64,000 nt of DNA from Anticarsia gemmatalis. Lineage: Eukaryota > Arthropoda > Insecta > Lepidoptera > Erebidae. Where the stretch lies: assembly GCF_050436995.1 (NCBI RefSeq), contig NC_134745.1:4898001-4962000 (forward strand), written 5' to 3'. A program made the position numbers and the translations under genes. A model generated the notes under the pieces. It saw only the letters and a program-made list of their open reading frames with translations. It searched no databases and was not told where the DNA came from. Below, piece after piece: positions 51,330-63,415 of this stretch (position 1 is the first letter of the stretch; every line of letters begins with the position of its first letter).

Positions 51330-51765
51330 GATTAAGACACTAAACCCTACTTGTATTCTACATTTGAAGCTTCTAAGTCTGCTAGAAGTACCTTAGACTT
51401 TTGATGATCGGTGAGTCAGTGAGTCAGTGAGTCAGTGAATCAGTGAGTGACAAAATTCAGAAACTTTAACAAGTTGTCATTCTTAAACTACTGGTTCAAA
51501 TTCACTGAAATATACCGTGTTTATACAATGACTGATTAGTTGCTGAAAATTCAGGCTTCTTGTTTTATCCACAACGAAATTATAGGGGTGTCAAAAATAG
51601 CCCGAATTGCTTCGAGAAAAGGATGTTACGGCCGTGCCGCTTTTTTTTGCTCGACTTGCGGGGGCACTTCCGTGCCCCCAGATAATCATCTTTCAAAAGT
51701 GACAGTCAGTAGACTGCGCACGAATAACTTTTGTCATGACGAATGTTTTTCACAAAAAACGTAGT
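51330..51765. repeat. repeat-like segment with GTGAGTCA array and GC hairpin
   Basis: It holds a tandem array of the octamer gtgagtca (51411-51450, the last units degenerate). It also holds a GC-rich hairpin at 51660-51679 with 8-bp arms (gggggcac / gtgccccc) and a 4-nt loop. Base composition and these motifs resemble dispersed non-coding repeats of Lepidoptera. Boundaries are approximate and no coding frame is convincing. A 74-codon plus frame here is taken as chance. Confidence 0.5.
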
Positions 51766-52034
51766 TTTTAACAGAGAAATGTAATTTTGGGAATAGTAAA
51801 TCGATTTAATGTATTGTTAGTTGATTTGACTTTCTCTCAGCTACTGTACGATTGGTCAATAGGCTGTTTTTGCAGAGCACGTTGAAAGGAATTTGCTTAC
51901 CAAATGAGAGCTCAATGTGTTTTATTTTTTTCTGAATTTCGTTCACGTCCTTCAATTGATGCGTTGATCCCGAATCATGGATATATGGAATCGCGCAGCA
52001 CTTCTCCACCTGCTTTTAAATAAAACACGTGAAT
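51766..52034. other. non-coding spacer, nothing recognised
   Basis: Short AT-rich spacer between the tandem-repeat segment and the second MITE copy. Confidence 0.5.
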
Positions 52035-52182
52035 GACCAGCGACAACCGGCTAGCTATCTAGAAATTTTGTGTGAAAATCTGAACAGCGCCTCTGACGTG
52101 TGTTGCGGGAACTATTTTGACAGTACATTTCAAATGTCAAACTATCAATACTCGACAGTACCGACTGTAGAGAATCGTGCTA
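52035..52182 (-). mobile_element. small MITE-like repeat, copy 2
   Basis: This is the reverse complement of the family at 11.9-12.1 kb. On the minus strand it reads AGCACGATTCTCTACAGTCG, then 'tactgtcgagtattga', 'gacatttgaaatgtactg', 'aaaatagttcc', 'agaggcgctg' and 'agctagccggttgtcg'. The end near 52035-52060 has lost a clear inverted repeat. Confidence 0.7.
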
Positions 52183-52677
52183 CTGTTTACCTTCTTTAAA
52201 TAGAATAACAGAGAAATTATACATTGTCACGTCTTCCTGCCCACTCGTATAATAACCTCTATAAAACAAAAGTACCCCGTGACTATATTTTTAGTTGACA
52301 TAATACAATATCGAGAAAGTGAGCATCACGTGAAGAAATAATCGTTACTGTACAACAATAGTTTGTTTTAACTACGTGTCATTGTACGATAACACGGCAA
52401 TTGTCGCATTTGCAAGATAATGGAAGTAGCTGGAAACGGATAATCTGTGGCAGTGTGCGACAATATTACGTCGGACGACTGGCCTACTTCTAACAAGTGG
52501 ACGTCCGTCTTATATGATGTTACTTCATGTTACATATAAGCAATGGTATTATAAGTAAATGAAGAGAAGTAAGCAAGAAAAGGAATAAAAAATGCAAGAG
52601 ATAATAGCTCCACCGATCGCTATTCGCCGACCGTGAGGGAAATGTATTGCTATACATATATTACTATATCTACTGTT

Positions 52678-52795
52678 GCACGATTCTATATAGTCGGTTC
52701 TATCGAGCACCTGAATTTGACAATAAATAATCTACTGCAAGAATAGTTCTTGACTATACTGCGCCCGTAAGAGGCGCTGGTCAGGACTAGTAAGT
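52678..52795 (+). mobile_element. small MITE-like repeat, copy 3 (partial)
   Basis: It begins GCACGATTCTATATAGTCGG, then 'ttctatcgagcac', 'aatttgacaa', 'tactgcaagaatagttc' and 'gcccgtaagaggcgctggtc'. Order and words match the other copies; the right end is missing or too diverged to bound. Confidence 0.55.
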
Positions 52796-53202
52796 ATGGA
52801 CTAATTCATATACGTTTACACGTTTAAAACTATCCGTGTTTGAAAGAAAAAAAGGCCGAACTGAGCTTACGCGACATTTATTTGGTCATGTCTAGTTCTG
52901 TCAAATATACTTCCCGGTCAATTGTTACAATGGGCTTAATATAAACATGCCCAATACGAGTATATTCACCGAAAAACAATGAATAATAATTATTCAAAGG
53001 ATGTCGTGATTCCTTGAACATGTATACAACTATACAGTTATACTAACATACTCGTAAATCAAAAGGAAATAAGTTCCTTGACGCATATTACTTTGAACCC
53101 ATTAAATAAGGACACGCTTAGGGCGGCTATTGGAGTGATATACATCTGGCCAAGCAATTGGACAAGCGATAAATATTGAATAGTGCATTAAATTATATTT
53201 AA

Positions 53203-54238
53203 CTAGCTGACCCGTGCGGCTCCGCTCGCGTGAATTTCGTGCTGTTGCTTATTCGTTTGAGCAAGCGAATTGCGAAGCGCTCGATACACCTACACATAAA
53301 AATGCTAACAACTCTTTTGTCATCTAATGGTTATTTACGAAAGGGACCCGAAGGGCACACAATGTGACACAGGCTCAGGTAGGCCTGATTTCCTGTGGTT
53401 ACCTTCTTTTCCGCTCTCGTCTGTATCCGTACCAGTTTACAGTGTAAAATATAATACCTTATTATAGACTGACCATTGCTTACCCGTCTGGATTCAGAAT
53501 ATTATTATAGCTACAGACAGACCTATCTGCGCCGGAGCTCTTCACACGCGTAATAATGTATACTTGCGATGATACGTCCGAAACCGCGTAACCCGTAATT
53601 ATTTTTTATATATCATCCGTTGTTTATTTTTTAAAACTTACCACATAGTCTGTTTCATAGCTATCCAATTTATTTCCAAAATGCAACCAATTAATTTGGT
53701 TATGTGTTTCGAACAACAACGCCATCTGTTAGTTGCGACGAACAACGACAACAAACGAAATTACTCGATTTGCCATCTAGGATACCCCGACCGCACCGGA
53801 CCCACGTAAACCAACATTTTTGTGTAATATATCATACAACATTTATGTTTGAAAATCTTATAAATGTATAGCCTGTTTCAAAGGTATTTTTTTTACAATA
53901 AAGCCATCAAAATAAATTAATTAGGAAAAACATGCTTTGTTGCGGATTATAACGCCATCTATTGGTTGGTGCAAACAACAGGTATCGATACGGCGGGCGC
54001 CGCGTTAACTTTAAATGCGAATGTTGTGAAATGGATTGTAAAGCCATCTATGGTCTCTATAGGGAAACGCAGGTTCAAACGATTTTTACGTATTTTTTTC
54101 AATTTTCTAAAAATCTTTGAAATTTTATGCTATAAAAAATATCCTAGAAATTGCTCCACTACTTATTCTATGCATATACCAAATTTCAGTGCATTCTATT
54201 CGGTAGTTTTTACGTGATAGCGACACATACAGACGGAG

Positions 54239-54276
<38 letters not shown>

Positions 54277-54400
54277 AAAGAAAATTATAAATTGCAGATT
54301 CGGTATCAGTATCCGTTACTAAACATCCCCCATTGGTTTTTTTTTAAATATATTCAATGTACAGAATTGACCTCTCCCACAGATTTATTATAAGTATAGA
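53203..54400 (-). mobile_element. 1.2-kb non-autonomous Helitron-like element
   Basis: Read on the minus strand it begins TCTATACTTATAATAAATCT and ends GCGGAGCCGCACGGGTCAGC plus TAG, between A (53202) and T (54401). These termini follow the same rule as the short copies, but the body is different. It includes a (CAGA)n tract and five 'gccatct' motifs at about 53721, 53772, 53903, 53954 and 54043, two pairs of which are 51 bp apart. No replication or helicase protein is encoded; the 83- and 80-codon frames inside are non-specific. It is probably mobilised by an autonomous relative elsewhere. Confidence 0.78.
54239..54276. repeat. (CAGA)n microsatellite
   Basis: About nine uninterrupted tetranucleotide units lie inside the 1.2-kb Helitron-like element, close to the end that is 5' in its own orientation. 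Such tracts are a common hypervariable part of these elements. Confidence 0.95.
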
Positions 54401-55118
54401 TATTCTGATCTAAGTATTCTAAAAATAAATATTTTAATTAAATTACGATTCCCCATAAATACAATTGCTTATCATACCTAGTTGAGGTAAAGCGTGTATT
54501 ATTATGCGTATATTCTTATCCAGAATCGCAAGACTGCGGATCCTTAAAAACAGCAGACGGCTAAGTCTTCCCATCCCACCGCATATTAATTTTTTGGATG
54601 AGGATGATGATTGTTTCGTTGCCTATGAAACCAGGCGTGCATTTAGCTGGAACAAACATACTATACTCTCATTGTGGAACTAATTTCAATATATTGAATC
54701 AATAGAAAAGTTTAAATAACTCCCCTTCGAATACGAGATACTAAGAATTAGATGCCTACGAATAAATCGTAAGTTTAATATGCAAGGTAAATGAAATAAG
54801 AACCTGTCACATAATTTATCACAAAAGTTTCAAAAGAAATGATCTCATCGGATCTCTCTAAGAACAATCACACACACAGAGGTCAAATATATTTGTATTT
54901 TCCCTATTGTATTAAAAAATCCAATTGAATAATGTTTGTATTTCCCCGGGACACTTGTCCTAGTCTCCACGTGACCGATCTGACTGTTTACTACAAATGA
55001 TAACCGTTTGCCATTTGGCACACGACACTTACCTACCTCTTATCTATTTGTATGAACGCTTGACATTACTATTGGTAAAATTAGAACAATTCATCTATTT
55101 ATTACTTGATGATTACTG
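54401..55118. other. non-coding spacer
   Basis: AT-rich with no gene I can support. Sequence near 54525-54660 is somewhat richer in G+C, but I do not recognise it. Confidence 0.5.
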
Positions 55119-55271
55119 AAGCGCGATTCTTTGCAATCGGTACTATCATCGTATCGGCAGTTTGACGATTTAAAGTGTACTGCAAAAAGTGATCCTATGG
55201 CGCTGATCAAATTTTCATACAAAATTTCTTAATGCTTAGCCATTTGCCGATAGTGGCAGAAAATCGTGCTT
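55119..55271 (+). mobile_element. small MITE-like repeat, copy 4
   Basis: The left end AGCGCGATTCTTTGCAATCG and right end 'ccgatagtggcagaaaatcg' form an imperfect terminal inverted repeat. The interior has 'gtgtactgcaaaaagt', 'cctatggcgctgatcaaatt' and 'tcatacaaaatt', in the order seen in copy 1. Confidence 0.7.
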
Positions 55272-56255
55272 TTGATAAAATTATACTGTGATTATTTTTT
55301 TTAAGGACAACTTCGGAAAATATAACTAATCTTTTGTCGTGGATTCTTTACACCAATGCCTAGACTTCTAATAGTTCAGCTATTAGTCTTGACTATAAGC
55401 CCTAAAATATTTTTGTTTTATTTTATATAAGTATTAAAAACATATGAACAAGTAACGGTTAGCTTATCAGGTGGAATACAGATAGTTATTTTCCTACATT
55501 CGGTACTTTTTTTTTATTGGATAGACACTTCTATCATTATTAATCACTTATCCTTAATATCTCTCAAGCCTTAAGACTAACACTTACACTTGTGCAAACA
55601 TATTTTTCCTTAAAACATTCATGCAAGAATTTATTTCAATATTTCTGCTTACTAAAACAAAGTAACTTATACATATTATTATAAATTCGAAGAAAAATGC
55701 TGTCATATAAGACTACACAGCACAAAAACTAGAGCACGTAGATGTGTTACTTAATGATAGAATGTGGACACAAATGAGGCCGGTGTATTCGAATGAAAAC
55801 CGCAGACAGACAGACGCGTAGAATGCAATAAAGCCTTTAGACACTACGAACAGGAAAACGCCAACTGGATTTGATATTTCCTATGAAATCACGCAAGATG
55901 CTGTCATCTGTTGCGAAAAAGTTTTATGTAAACTTCCATAATGTTCGGGTTTAAGTCTTTTCTTGGAATAAACGGAGTGCAGCACGTAACCTTGGAGTAA
56001 GTCTCTTAAGTATTCTCTTTCTTGTCATAAACTTAAATAATATTGTCATGGTCAACACACATTCCAGTAAATAGTGTTTTAAAATATGGCCAAATAACTG
56101 ACCAAATAGAAGCTCCTCAAACCTTACTGATGACAGGTATGATAGGTATGTAAAGCATTCTTTTGTCTAAAATCAAGACTAATCGCGAGTTCAGTAATCG
56201 AGTCTTGAAGATTCCACGCGAATATCCGTTAGAGTTCCATAACAAATATAACATA
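55272..56255. other. non-coding spacer, nothing recognised
   Basis: AT-rich sequence with no gene or repeat I can support. Confidence 0.5.
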
Positions 56256-56507
56256 CTAGCTGACCCCCGCAACTTCGCTTGCGTTACATAAGAGAGAATG
56301 CGTCAAAATTTTCCCCGTTTTTGTAACATTTTTTACTCGTACTCTGCTCCTATTGGTCGCAGCGTGATGATATAACCTATAGCCTTCCTCGATAAATTGG
56401 CTATCTAAAACTGAAATAATTTTTCAAATCGGACCAGTAGTTCCTGAGATTAGCGCGTTCAAACAAACAAACAAACAAACTCTTCAGCTTTATAATATTA
56501 GTATAGA
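56256..56507 (-). mobile_element. short non-autonomous Helitron-like element, copy 2
   Basis: Same organisation and orientation as the copy at 2526-2784. The plus strand starts CTAGCTGACCCCCGCAACTT, has a (CAAA)n run and ends GCTTTATAATATTAGTATAG plus A. Flanking bases are A (56255) and T (56508). Similarity along the whole length to copy 1 is obvious by eye. Confidence 0.82.
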
Positions 56508-56841
56508 TAAGGTATATCATCGCTCGGACCACCAGCGCACTTCTGCCAACTTTCCATTACACCATAACATTACATCTTAATTTCTAGATTACGAGTATTA
56601 AGACGTCTTTAAGCTTCTAGCTTTTCCTTTTAGAAACGTGATACGGCTTAATGTCAATGTAGCTGTTCAACCAGTTATTCTTTATACTAAGTATTGGAGT
56701 AGTTACACCTTGATTATGGTGATATTCCTAACATTGTAGAGCTTGAGGTGTGCTATAATGATAATTGAAAGCTTACCTGTAAGGAAACATGGAGCTCTTA
56801 ATTGGACCTGCTTGGAACTTGAAGTCGTTTGATTATATTAT
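56508..56841. other. non-coding spacer
   Basis: No gene I can support. A palindromic splice-like sequence, cttacctgtaag, lies at about 56774-56785. Confidence 0.5.
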
Positions 56842-57040
56842 TCACATACATACATAACATGACGCCGGGATTTAACAGTTGTAGACAGAGGAGTATAAAA
56901 TACACCCAAGTATCGCCATTAACAATGTTAGTGCCATGTAGAAGGGGGTGAGGTTATTGTCAATTACCGTACACGTTACCAAACTCCGGGCTATAATTGA
57001 GAAATACTTATTCTGAAATAAATTAAAATTGAAAATCCAA
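56842..57040 (-). mobile_element. degraded noctuid-type SINE, opposite strand
   Basis: The plus strand carries the antisense of the SINE seen at 47.75 kb: 'cacatacatacataacatga', a diverged 'tacaccca' block, 'agtgccatgtagaagggggt' plus 'gaggttattg', and 'ccaaactccgggct'. This copy is more diverged than the first and keeps a middle part that the first has lost. Its outer ends are approximate. Confidence 0.6.
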
Positions 57041-57582
57041 CCAGAGTCCTCATGATCTGAGAGGGACAGCAGACAGATGATAAACAGACACTCTATACAT
57101 CCTTAGCCTAAAAGCTGACCGTTGGTTAAGTGAACTGACTCACTTGAAGGTCGGAGTCTCATCGTCATACCTTAGTCATGTCAATTTTAGCAATATAATA
57201 GCTTCCGTTAGTAACAATAGCATCTAATTTGTAAAGACAGAAGATAAGCAACGCTATCTCGAAACCCATTAGTCACTCTTTTAAGTAAGAGTTTCGCATT
57301 GATATAAAAGGATGTTATCATTAAGAATGCAGATTCGCTCATGATTACAAAAGTAGCAATTAAGCTGGGGGCCCATTATCGGCATAGGCAAAGAAAAGGA
57401 ATATTTGGCACCTTTACATGCAAGCGCTTACTATCAGAAGGGATAGTCCTCAAGGACTTCTATAACTTGCTTTAAGACTCCTCCACGGTCCTAAAGGCGT
57501 TGTAACCTGCCAAGGCATAGTAATATACAACAGTGTGCGCTTGCATGTAGAGATGCCGAAGCATTCTTCTATTATTTGCTTA
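57041..57582. other. non-coding spacer, nothing recognised
   Basis: AT-rich, no open frame or repeat I can support. Confidence 0.5.
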
Positions 57583-57805
57583 TCTATACTAATATTATAA
57601 AGCTGAAGAGTTTGTTTATTTGATTGTTTGTTTGTACGCGCTAATTTCAGGAACTAGTGGTCCAATTTGAAAAATTATTTCAGTGTTATATCATCCCGCT
57701 ACGACCAATAGGAGCAGAGTAGCAATAAAAAATGTAACAAAAACGGAGAAAATCTTGACCCATTTTCTTTTATGTGACACAAGCGAAGTTGCGCGGGTCA
57801 GCTAG
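57583..57805 (+). mobile_element. short non-autonomous Helitron-like element, copy 3
   Basis: It begins TCTATACTAATATTATAAAG and ends GCGCGGGTCAGCTAG, between A (57582) and T (57806). It is slightly shorter than the others because a segment in the middle (the 'atagcccatttatcgagga' block) is deleted. Confidence 0.83.
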
Positions 57806-58808
57806 TGATAAAATGAACGTCGAGCCAACATTTCTTCGTCACGTGTAGAATACTTACATAATTCAAATCACGCCTTTATCCCAGACAGGAAGAGACTAAA
57901 TAACGACACTTGCTCCGATCCTTACAATCTTCCCTTGATCACCCACACCTTGTCATAATAAGCGAATAATTCCATACTTTAATATCCATTAGCTTTAAGA
58001 ATACTAGATTTCTTTTCTTGATTTAATGCTACCGACAAAAAGTCACAAAACTTTTTACATAACACTTTTTAAGACAACCTTGTATTTGTCAACTCATTGA
58101 ACAATTTTAAATAGATTTGTGAGGTTCAAACTTTAACCTGTGACGAATGTTCAATGCAATATTAATAGGCACGTACAACGGCACAATACATAACACTGGA
58201 GTTACGTTCTACCAAAATACACGTAATATGCACAAAACGATCGCTAAATAAAATAGAAAGTACTATTAAATTTAAGATTCAGTGGATTTAAATATTTTAT
58301 TGAGTGTACAGTGATTCTTAATGAGAGAGGAAACACTAAAAGTGCAATGCCTATAATAAATAAATAATTGTTTGGGTATGGCTATTGATTCAATTGATAT
58401 TTTGACTAAACTCATTAAAGATCTACAAAAAGCAAACCCAAAGTACAATAACAATCGAACTAAAGAAATAAAGACCATCATAATAAAAAAAAAATAGTAA
58501 TATATTCTATAATCTTTATAAATCACCCCTTTTAATGGTCGCAACCCTTTCTTTACCCAGTTACCTTTTGCATAATGTCATTACATGAATACCACATTAT
58601 CTTGTTTCGAAATTAAACAAATTTGCATAACATTATCTGTTTAACCACAAAACAATAATCCCAAAGGAAACATAAACAAGTCAACGACAAACCGTTGATA
58701 AAATCAAACGTCCCATATTACTTATTATCACGGCATCGTACATTATCACGAGTGACAATACAACGTCACACATTAGTTCCCCCTTCATCACATAAAGTTC
58801 GCTTAGAA
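57806..58808. other. non-coding spacer
   Basis: AT-rich. The 90-codon minus frame at 58272-58544 is aromatic- and leucine-rich, with no recognisable family. Confidence 0.5.
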
Positions 58809-59170
58809 CAGCGTTTCTTAACCTTTGGTTAGAGTTAGCGTATATCCTGGGGACCCGCAAACGTGTGTACCTATTTGGGTCCACGACTTGATAGTTCTCA
58901 AGGGCCTTTAAAAAATGCCAGTAATAAAACTGTATCTTAAGCAACAAAAGAATTTGTTATTGGTTGATCAAGAGGTCCCCGAAATTGTGCTTGATTTCCT
59001 TGATTAACTTAGCCTTTCTTTCAGCTATGTTAGAATCGGCATCCAGTCTCAGTGGATGCAGCTAAATACCTGTATTTTACATGGAGCGACTGCATATCGG
59101 ACTTCCACAACCCAGTTATTACAAGATAGCCCTAGGGGATCGCGAACTGAAAAAAAGTTAAGAAACGCTG
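58809..59170. mobile_element. hAT-type MITE with degraded target duplication
   Basis: Terminal inverted repeats CAGCGTTTCTTAACCTTTGG (left) and the complement of AAAAAGTTAAGAAACGCTG (right) have the CAG...CTG ends and 'gtttcttaacct' core typical of non-autonomous hAT transposons. Inside are 'ctggggacc' and 'aggggatcgcgaact', also typical of that group. The 8-bp flanks gcttagaa and tcccagaa agree at five positions, as expected of an old 8-bp duplication. There is no transposase; the 88-codon minus frame (58681-58947) straddles the left edge and is not taken as a gene. Confidence 0.72.
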
Positions 59171-59432
59171 TCCCAGAACAATTTACAAATTGGTGAAAAT
59201 GTGACACGTGCTATAAATCTCTAGTCCCTTGTCCCCACTTTGGTCAGGAACTTGTTAAATGAATGAAACTATTGCGGACGCGAAACTTTTATTAGTTTGA
59301 CCACTTGCCACTTTTAGCGGTGCATGACATCATGAGAGCAGAATGGTGACAAATTTGTTGCAAATTGAAATTTTAGAAAAGTTTCATCGATTTTCCTAAC
59401 ATATTAAAAGCACGTAGTTTTACATTTATAAA
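59171..59432. other. non-coding spacer, nothing recognised
   Basis: A short unique stretch between the hAT MITE and the next Helitron-like copy. Confidence 0.5.
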
Positions 59433-59682
59433 TCTATACTAATATTATAAAGATGAAGAGCTTGTTTGTTTGTTTGAACGCGCTAATCTCAGGAACTACT
59501 GGTCCGATTTGAAAAAATCTTTTAGTGTTAGATAGCCCATTTATCGAGGAAGGCTATAGGCTATATATCATCACGCTACAACTAATAGAAGCAGAGTAAC
59601 AGTAAGAAATGTTACAATAACGGGGAAAATTTCGACCGATTCTCTCTTATGTGATGCAAGCCCAGTTGCGCGGGTCAGCTAG
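59433..59682 (+). mobile_element. short non-autonomous Helitron-like element, copy 4
   Basis: It begins TCTATACTAATATTATAAAG and ends GCGCGGGTCAGCTAG, between A (59432) and T (59683). It retains the full 'gatagcccatttatcgagga' block, so it is the most complete plus-strand copy. Confidence 0.83.
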
Positions 59683-62600
59683 TCCTTAATAAAATTTGGA
59701 CTAAAACACACTTTCAATAAATTTTGGGCAGTGGGAATTCCTGTGCAGTTTCCTCGTTACTCATATCGACCATCTCACCGAAGAATGAAATCACTTCAAG
59801 AACAATTTGCTAACCAATTCTTCAGCTCATTATTTAATCTGAACGATGACATTTTACAAGTTCGTGTTATATTTATTACATGGTATAACACGTAGGGTGA
59901 ATCGTTCCAGTAATAGACCCGTGACGTAATAATCCCTCGTACTGCTTTGTTAATGTTACAATGTCCCTGGGTGTTAATGAAGTCATACTTTATGATCACA
60001 AATGTGATTATGTTACCCCTCGTGTTCACGTACATATTTGTTAATTTAATTTCACGAAATCGGGAATAGGTTCATCTATGTTTATTCTCGTATAATATTG
60101 ACGCAAAGTACCGACTCTAATCACATGAAAATAAAAAAAAATGCATCGATCATAAGTGCTATGTTATGATTATGATTTCTAAGCAACTGAAAAAGTGCCC
60201 CCTCAAGAAAACTTATTAATTTATAAACTCTAGCTGTCTTCATTAGCTTAGATAATGATAGTAATATTAAAGCACTAAAATCAGCCGTCCATACGAATAA
60301 GAAACTAATAAAATTAATTTCATTTAGGATATAGAATAAATCGCTGACAAAGAAATTCCGCTCATGCAAATCTAAAATAGCAATTAGAACAACACTGCCC
60401 CTTCACGTATACATAAAATCACGACTTATTCCCATAGAGACAGAAAAAGGCCAAAGATTAAATAGCTCCTTTATCTTATAAAACACAGAGCACGTACCAT
60501 TCCAGTACTTTTGTACCAATTAAGTGAAAGTACGGTATAACTACTTAACGATTAGGAATTAGTTAATTCAATTAAAGTGAGTAATCGTTAGTGAAAGTTG
60601 ATAAAACAATATCGTTAATAGTTATTGTCAGGTTGTTTTATTAGCTGCTATTTTAATGAGATTGCTATTGAGATAAATAGCTTCTAAAATAAATTATTGC
60701 TTTGGAAGCTTGTTATTGATATTACTATTATAAGCGCGAGAGTTTGTAAACCACTGACAACAAAATCAAAGTACTTTCTCAGTAGAAGTTGATTTGTTCA
60801 TATGTGAAATGATTAACAAGGTTCACCTTGTTACTCATAAATAAGTAATTATAAACCTAAGGTACCTTATATGGCCCACTATATGAGTACCTAAGGTTTT
60901 CCGAATTATATGGCTTAAAACGTTTTCACGCAAAAAAGCTCGTAGCTTCAAGAAGTCTTTGATATCTGTGAGCAATCAAAAGCTCTATCAGCAATCAAAA
61001 TTTCCTCAGCTTCTATGTATTTTGTAAATAAAATCCCATGACCACTCCATTGCAGTGCGAGGATCTCCTCCCAAAACGTCATATGAGTAATAAAAGGTAG
61101 GTATACAATAGGTTAGAATACAACCTGCACCTACAGTTGATTCATCAGTATTCAGTTATTAGGAAACCAATTCACTTAGGAATGGTCCACGAGATTTCCT
61201 GCAATGATAGCTACTTCTAATTAAATAAGGTTGTAGATAAGGCTCATGCCGACTCGTGATCTCGTTTCAACTGTTCAGCTTAATATAATTTATTGCTGCG
61301 ATATTAGTAATAATTTCAAATGTATGTTTGTAATAGGACAAATAGAACTTGTAAATTAGTCCCTTGATAAACTAGTTATGAAAGACATAAGGTAAATACG
61401 AAAAACAGTGCCGCTTACTATTATCATTTTGCAGCTTTGGTTTCTGATTAAACTCTTGTGGATTTAATAATTATTTTATAGTATTCCATTTATTACATCT
61501 AGATTTGTTAAAATGTAGTTAGCTCTCCCCGTCTTACAACAATTGTATGAAATTGTAGCATAATTTTGTTACAGTTGACTTCTACATGATTCAAAATGAA
61601 GTTAAAACCAAAATGACATTTCGTTAAATTCTTAAATCTACTTAATTAACTTCTTCATTGCGTCCACGACCTTCGCAACATGCGAAGAAAAGTCAAGTAA
61701 AATGACATAAAATTGATTCATCGTGTGCAATATTAAATATGAATCGTACACTACATTTCTAACCCACCTATCACAACAGCACAAAACTATTATAAAATAA
61801 ATAAAGGGTCAGAAACATCCGCAGTCCACTTAATGACTGTTCATTGTCACTACTGTCAGTTGTCATGCAGAAGCGAACCACTCACTTGTGACATTCATTG
61901 TCAACATTTGAACACCATTGTCGAAAATACCGTTAACTAAGTAATCTTATCGGTACGAGTTGAGCAATAGCATGTGAAGCTAATTGATATGGAGACAAAG
62001 AACGGAAGACAGGTGAAATGGATTGATAATTAAGTGGTTTGGAAGCTCTTATTTCAAGTGGAAATAACGAAACAAAAAGAAAACAAATAAAATAAGAAGT
62101 CATTTTCTTTGTAAGTTCAGTGCTTCAGGATTAAAAGAAAGCCAAGCGAAATCAGCGTTGGATGCATAAGCATAAAATTCACGTGAATTTAAAGCATTAA
62201 ATTTTCAGCAAACTCTTTAAGCCACCTAAAAATAAGATAAAATTAACAAAGACTCTGACTCTATCACCTTAAAAAACTGTCTTCAAAGGGAAATCCAGTT
62301 GACAGATCTAGTCAAAACAACAAATTTAGCGTAGACGTCCTAATTGATGTCTAAAACTGGCAAATGCATAAAATTTTGTCCCAGCTGTAAAGTCGCAATT
62401 TACTATTTTTAGTCACCCGTATTAAGTTGTAGAACTATTTATATTTTTTTAATTACCTCTTGAAAACAATATTTCTAGTATTTTTAGAAACCAGTCATAA
62501 CGAAGAAAACCTGTTAACATGGTAACTCCGGAAATGACAAAAATAAAAAACGATATATTAAAAATACTCAGATAAAATTAGATCAAATAGTCTTAACAAC

Positions 62601-63415
62601 AAGAATGTCATATTTGAAACATTATCAGTAGTAATATGATATTCAAATATGATTATTTAAAGGTTATCTAGTCTTTTACGTAACACTCATATGACATCTT
62701 GTTTAAACAGGTCTTAGATACGCTGACTTTTTGCAACATTGTGCAATCAGTTCCTTTGAATTGCATACTAGTTTTGATATAAACCAGCGATGGTTTAAAA
62801 TTCTTATTCATATGCGCATATGAAAGTTAAGAAAATTATTTAACACAGAACTTTAGATATCCCTCCAGGTAGAGGCAGGTAGAGTAAGGTACCTTTTATT
62901 ATGTTCTTAGACCCAGGTCTTTCCAGCAATTTTAATTTAGACGCACAGATCTTTCAAAGTTTTGAACTTCAACTTGTACCTACTTTCTACAAAATAATTT
63001 TACATTTTTTAGTCCAATATCTCATAAAATTGACCTCATTTTTAAATAACGAATCCAAGCAGAATTCACTATCAGTAATATCAATCAATCACGGGTGGCT
63101 TAATGTCTTTATCTAAAACTCGGATTTCATGACTTTCAATTATTTAAATAACTACATTTATTATTATTTGAAATTCAGAAGTAATCATGAGTTAAAACTA
63201 GACGCATTTAAAAGTAATTTAAAGTTGTAGATCAGTGTATTATTTATTTCTTCAATCCAATCAATAATAGTATTCTAGACCAAAAAAATACTTTCATTAA
63301 TTTCGCTTCAACATTGGCTCCTTATGTGTATAGAATCATAGTCCCCTCCCTCTGTTTCAACAGTGGAAACTGGATACTCAACCAAGACCATGCCGTGGAT
63401 TTTACAATCATAATT
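59683..63415. other. non-coding stretch
   Basis: AT-rich with no gene or transposon I can support. It holds a 12-bp palindrome, TAAGGTACCTTA, at 60858-60869 and a perfect 18-bp palindrome at 62807-62824. Confidence 0.5.
62807..62824. repeat. perfect 18-bp palindrome
   Basis: TTCATATGCGCATATGAA is fully self-complementary and contains CATATG E-boxes on each side of a GC centre. It could bind a dimeric factor; chance cannot be excluded. Confidence 0.7.
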
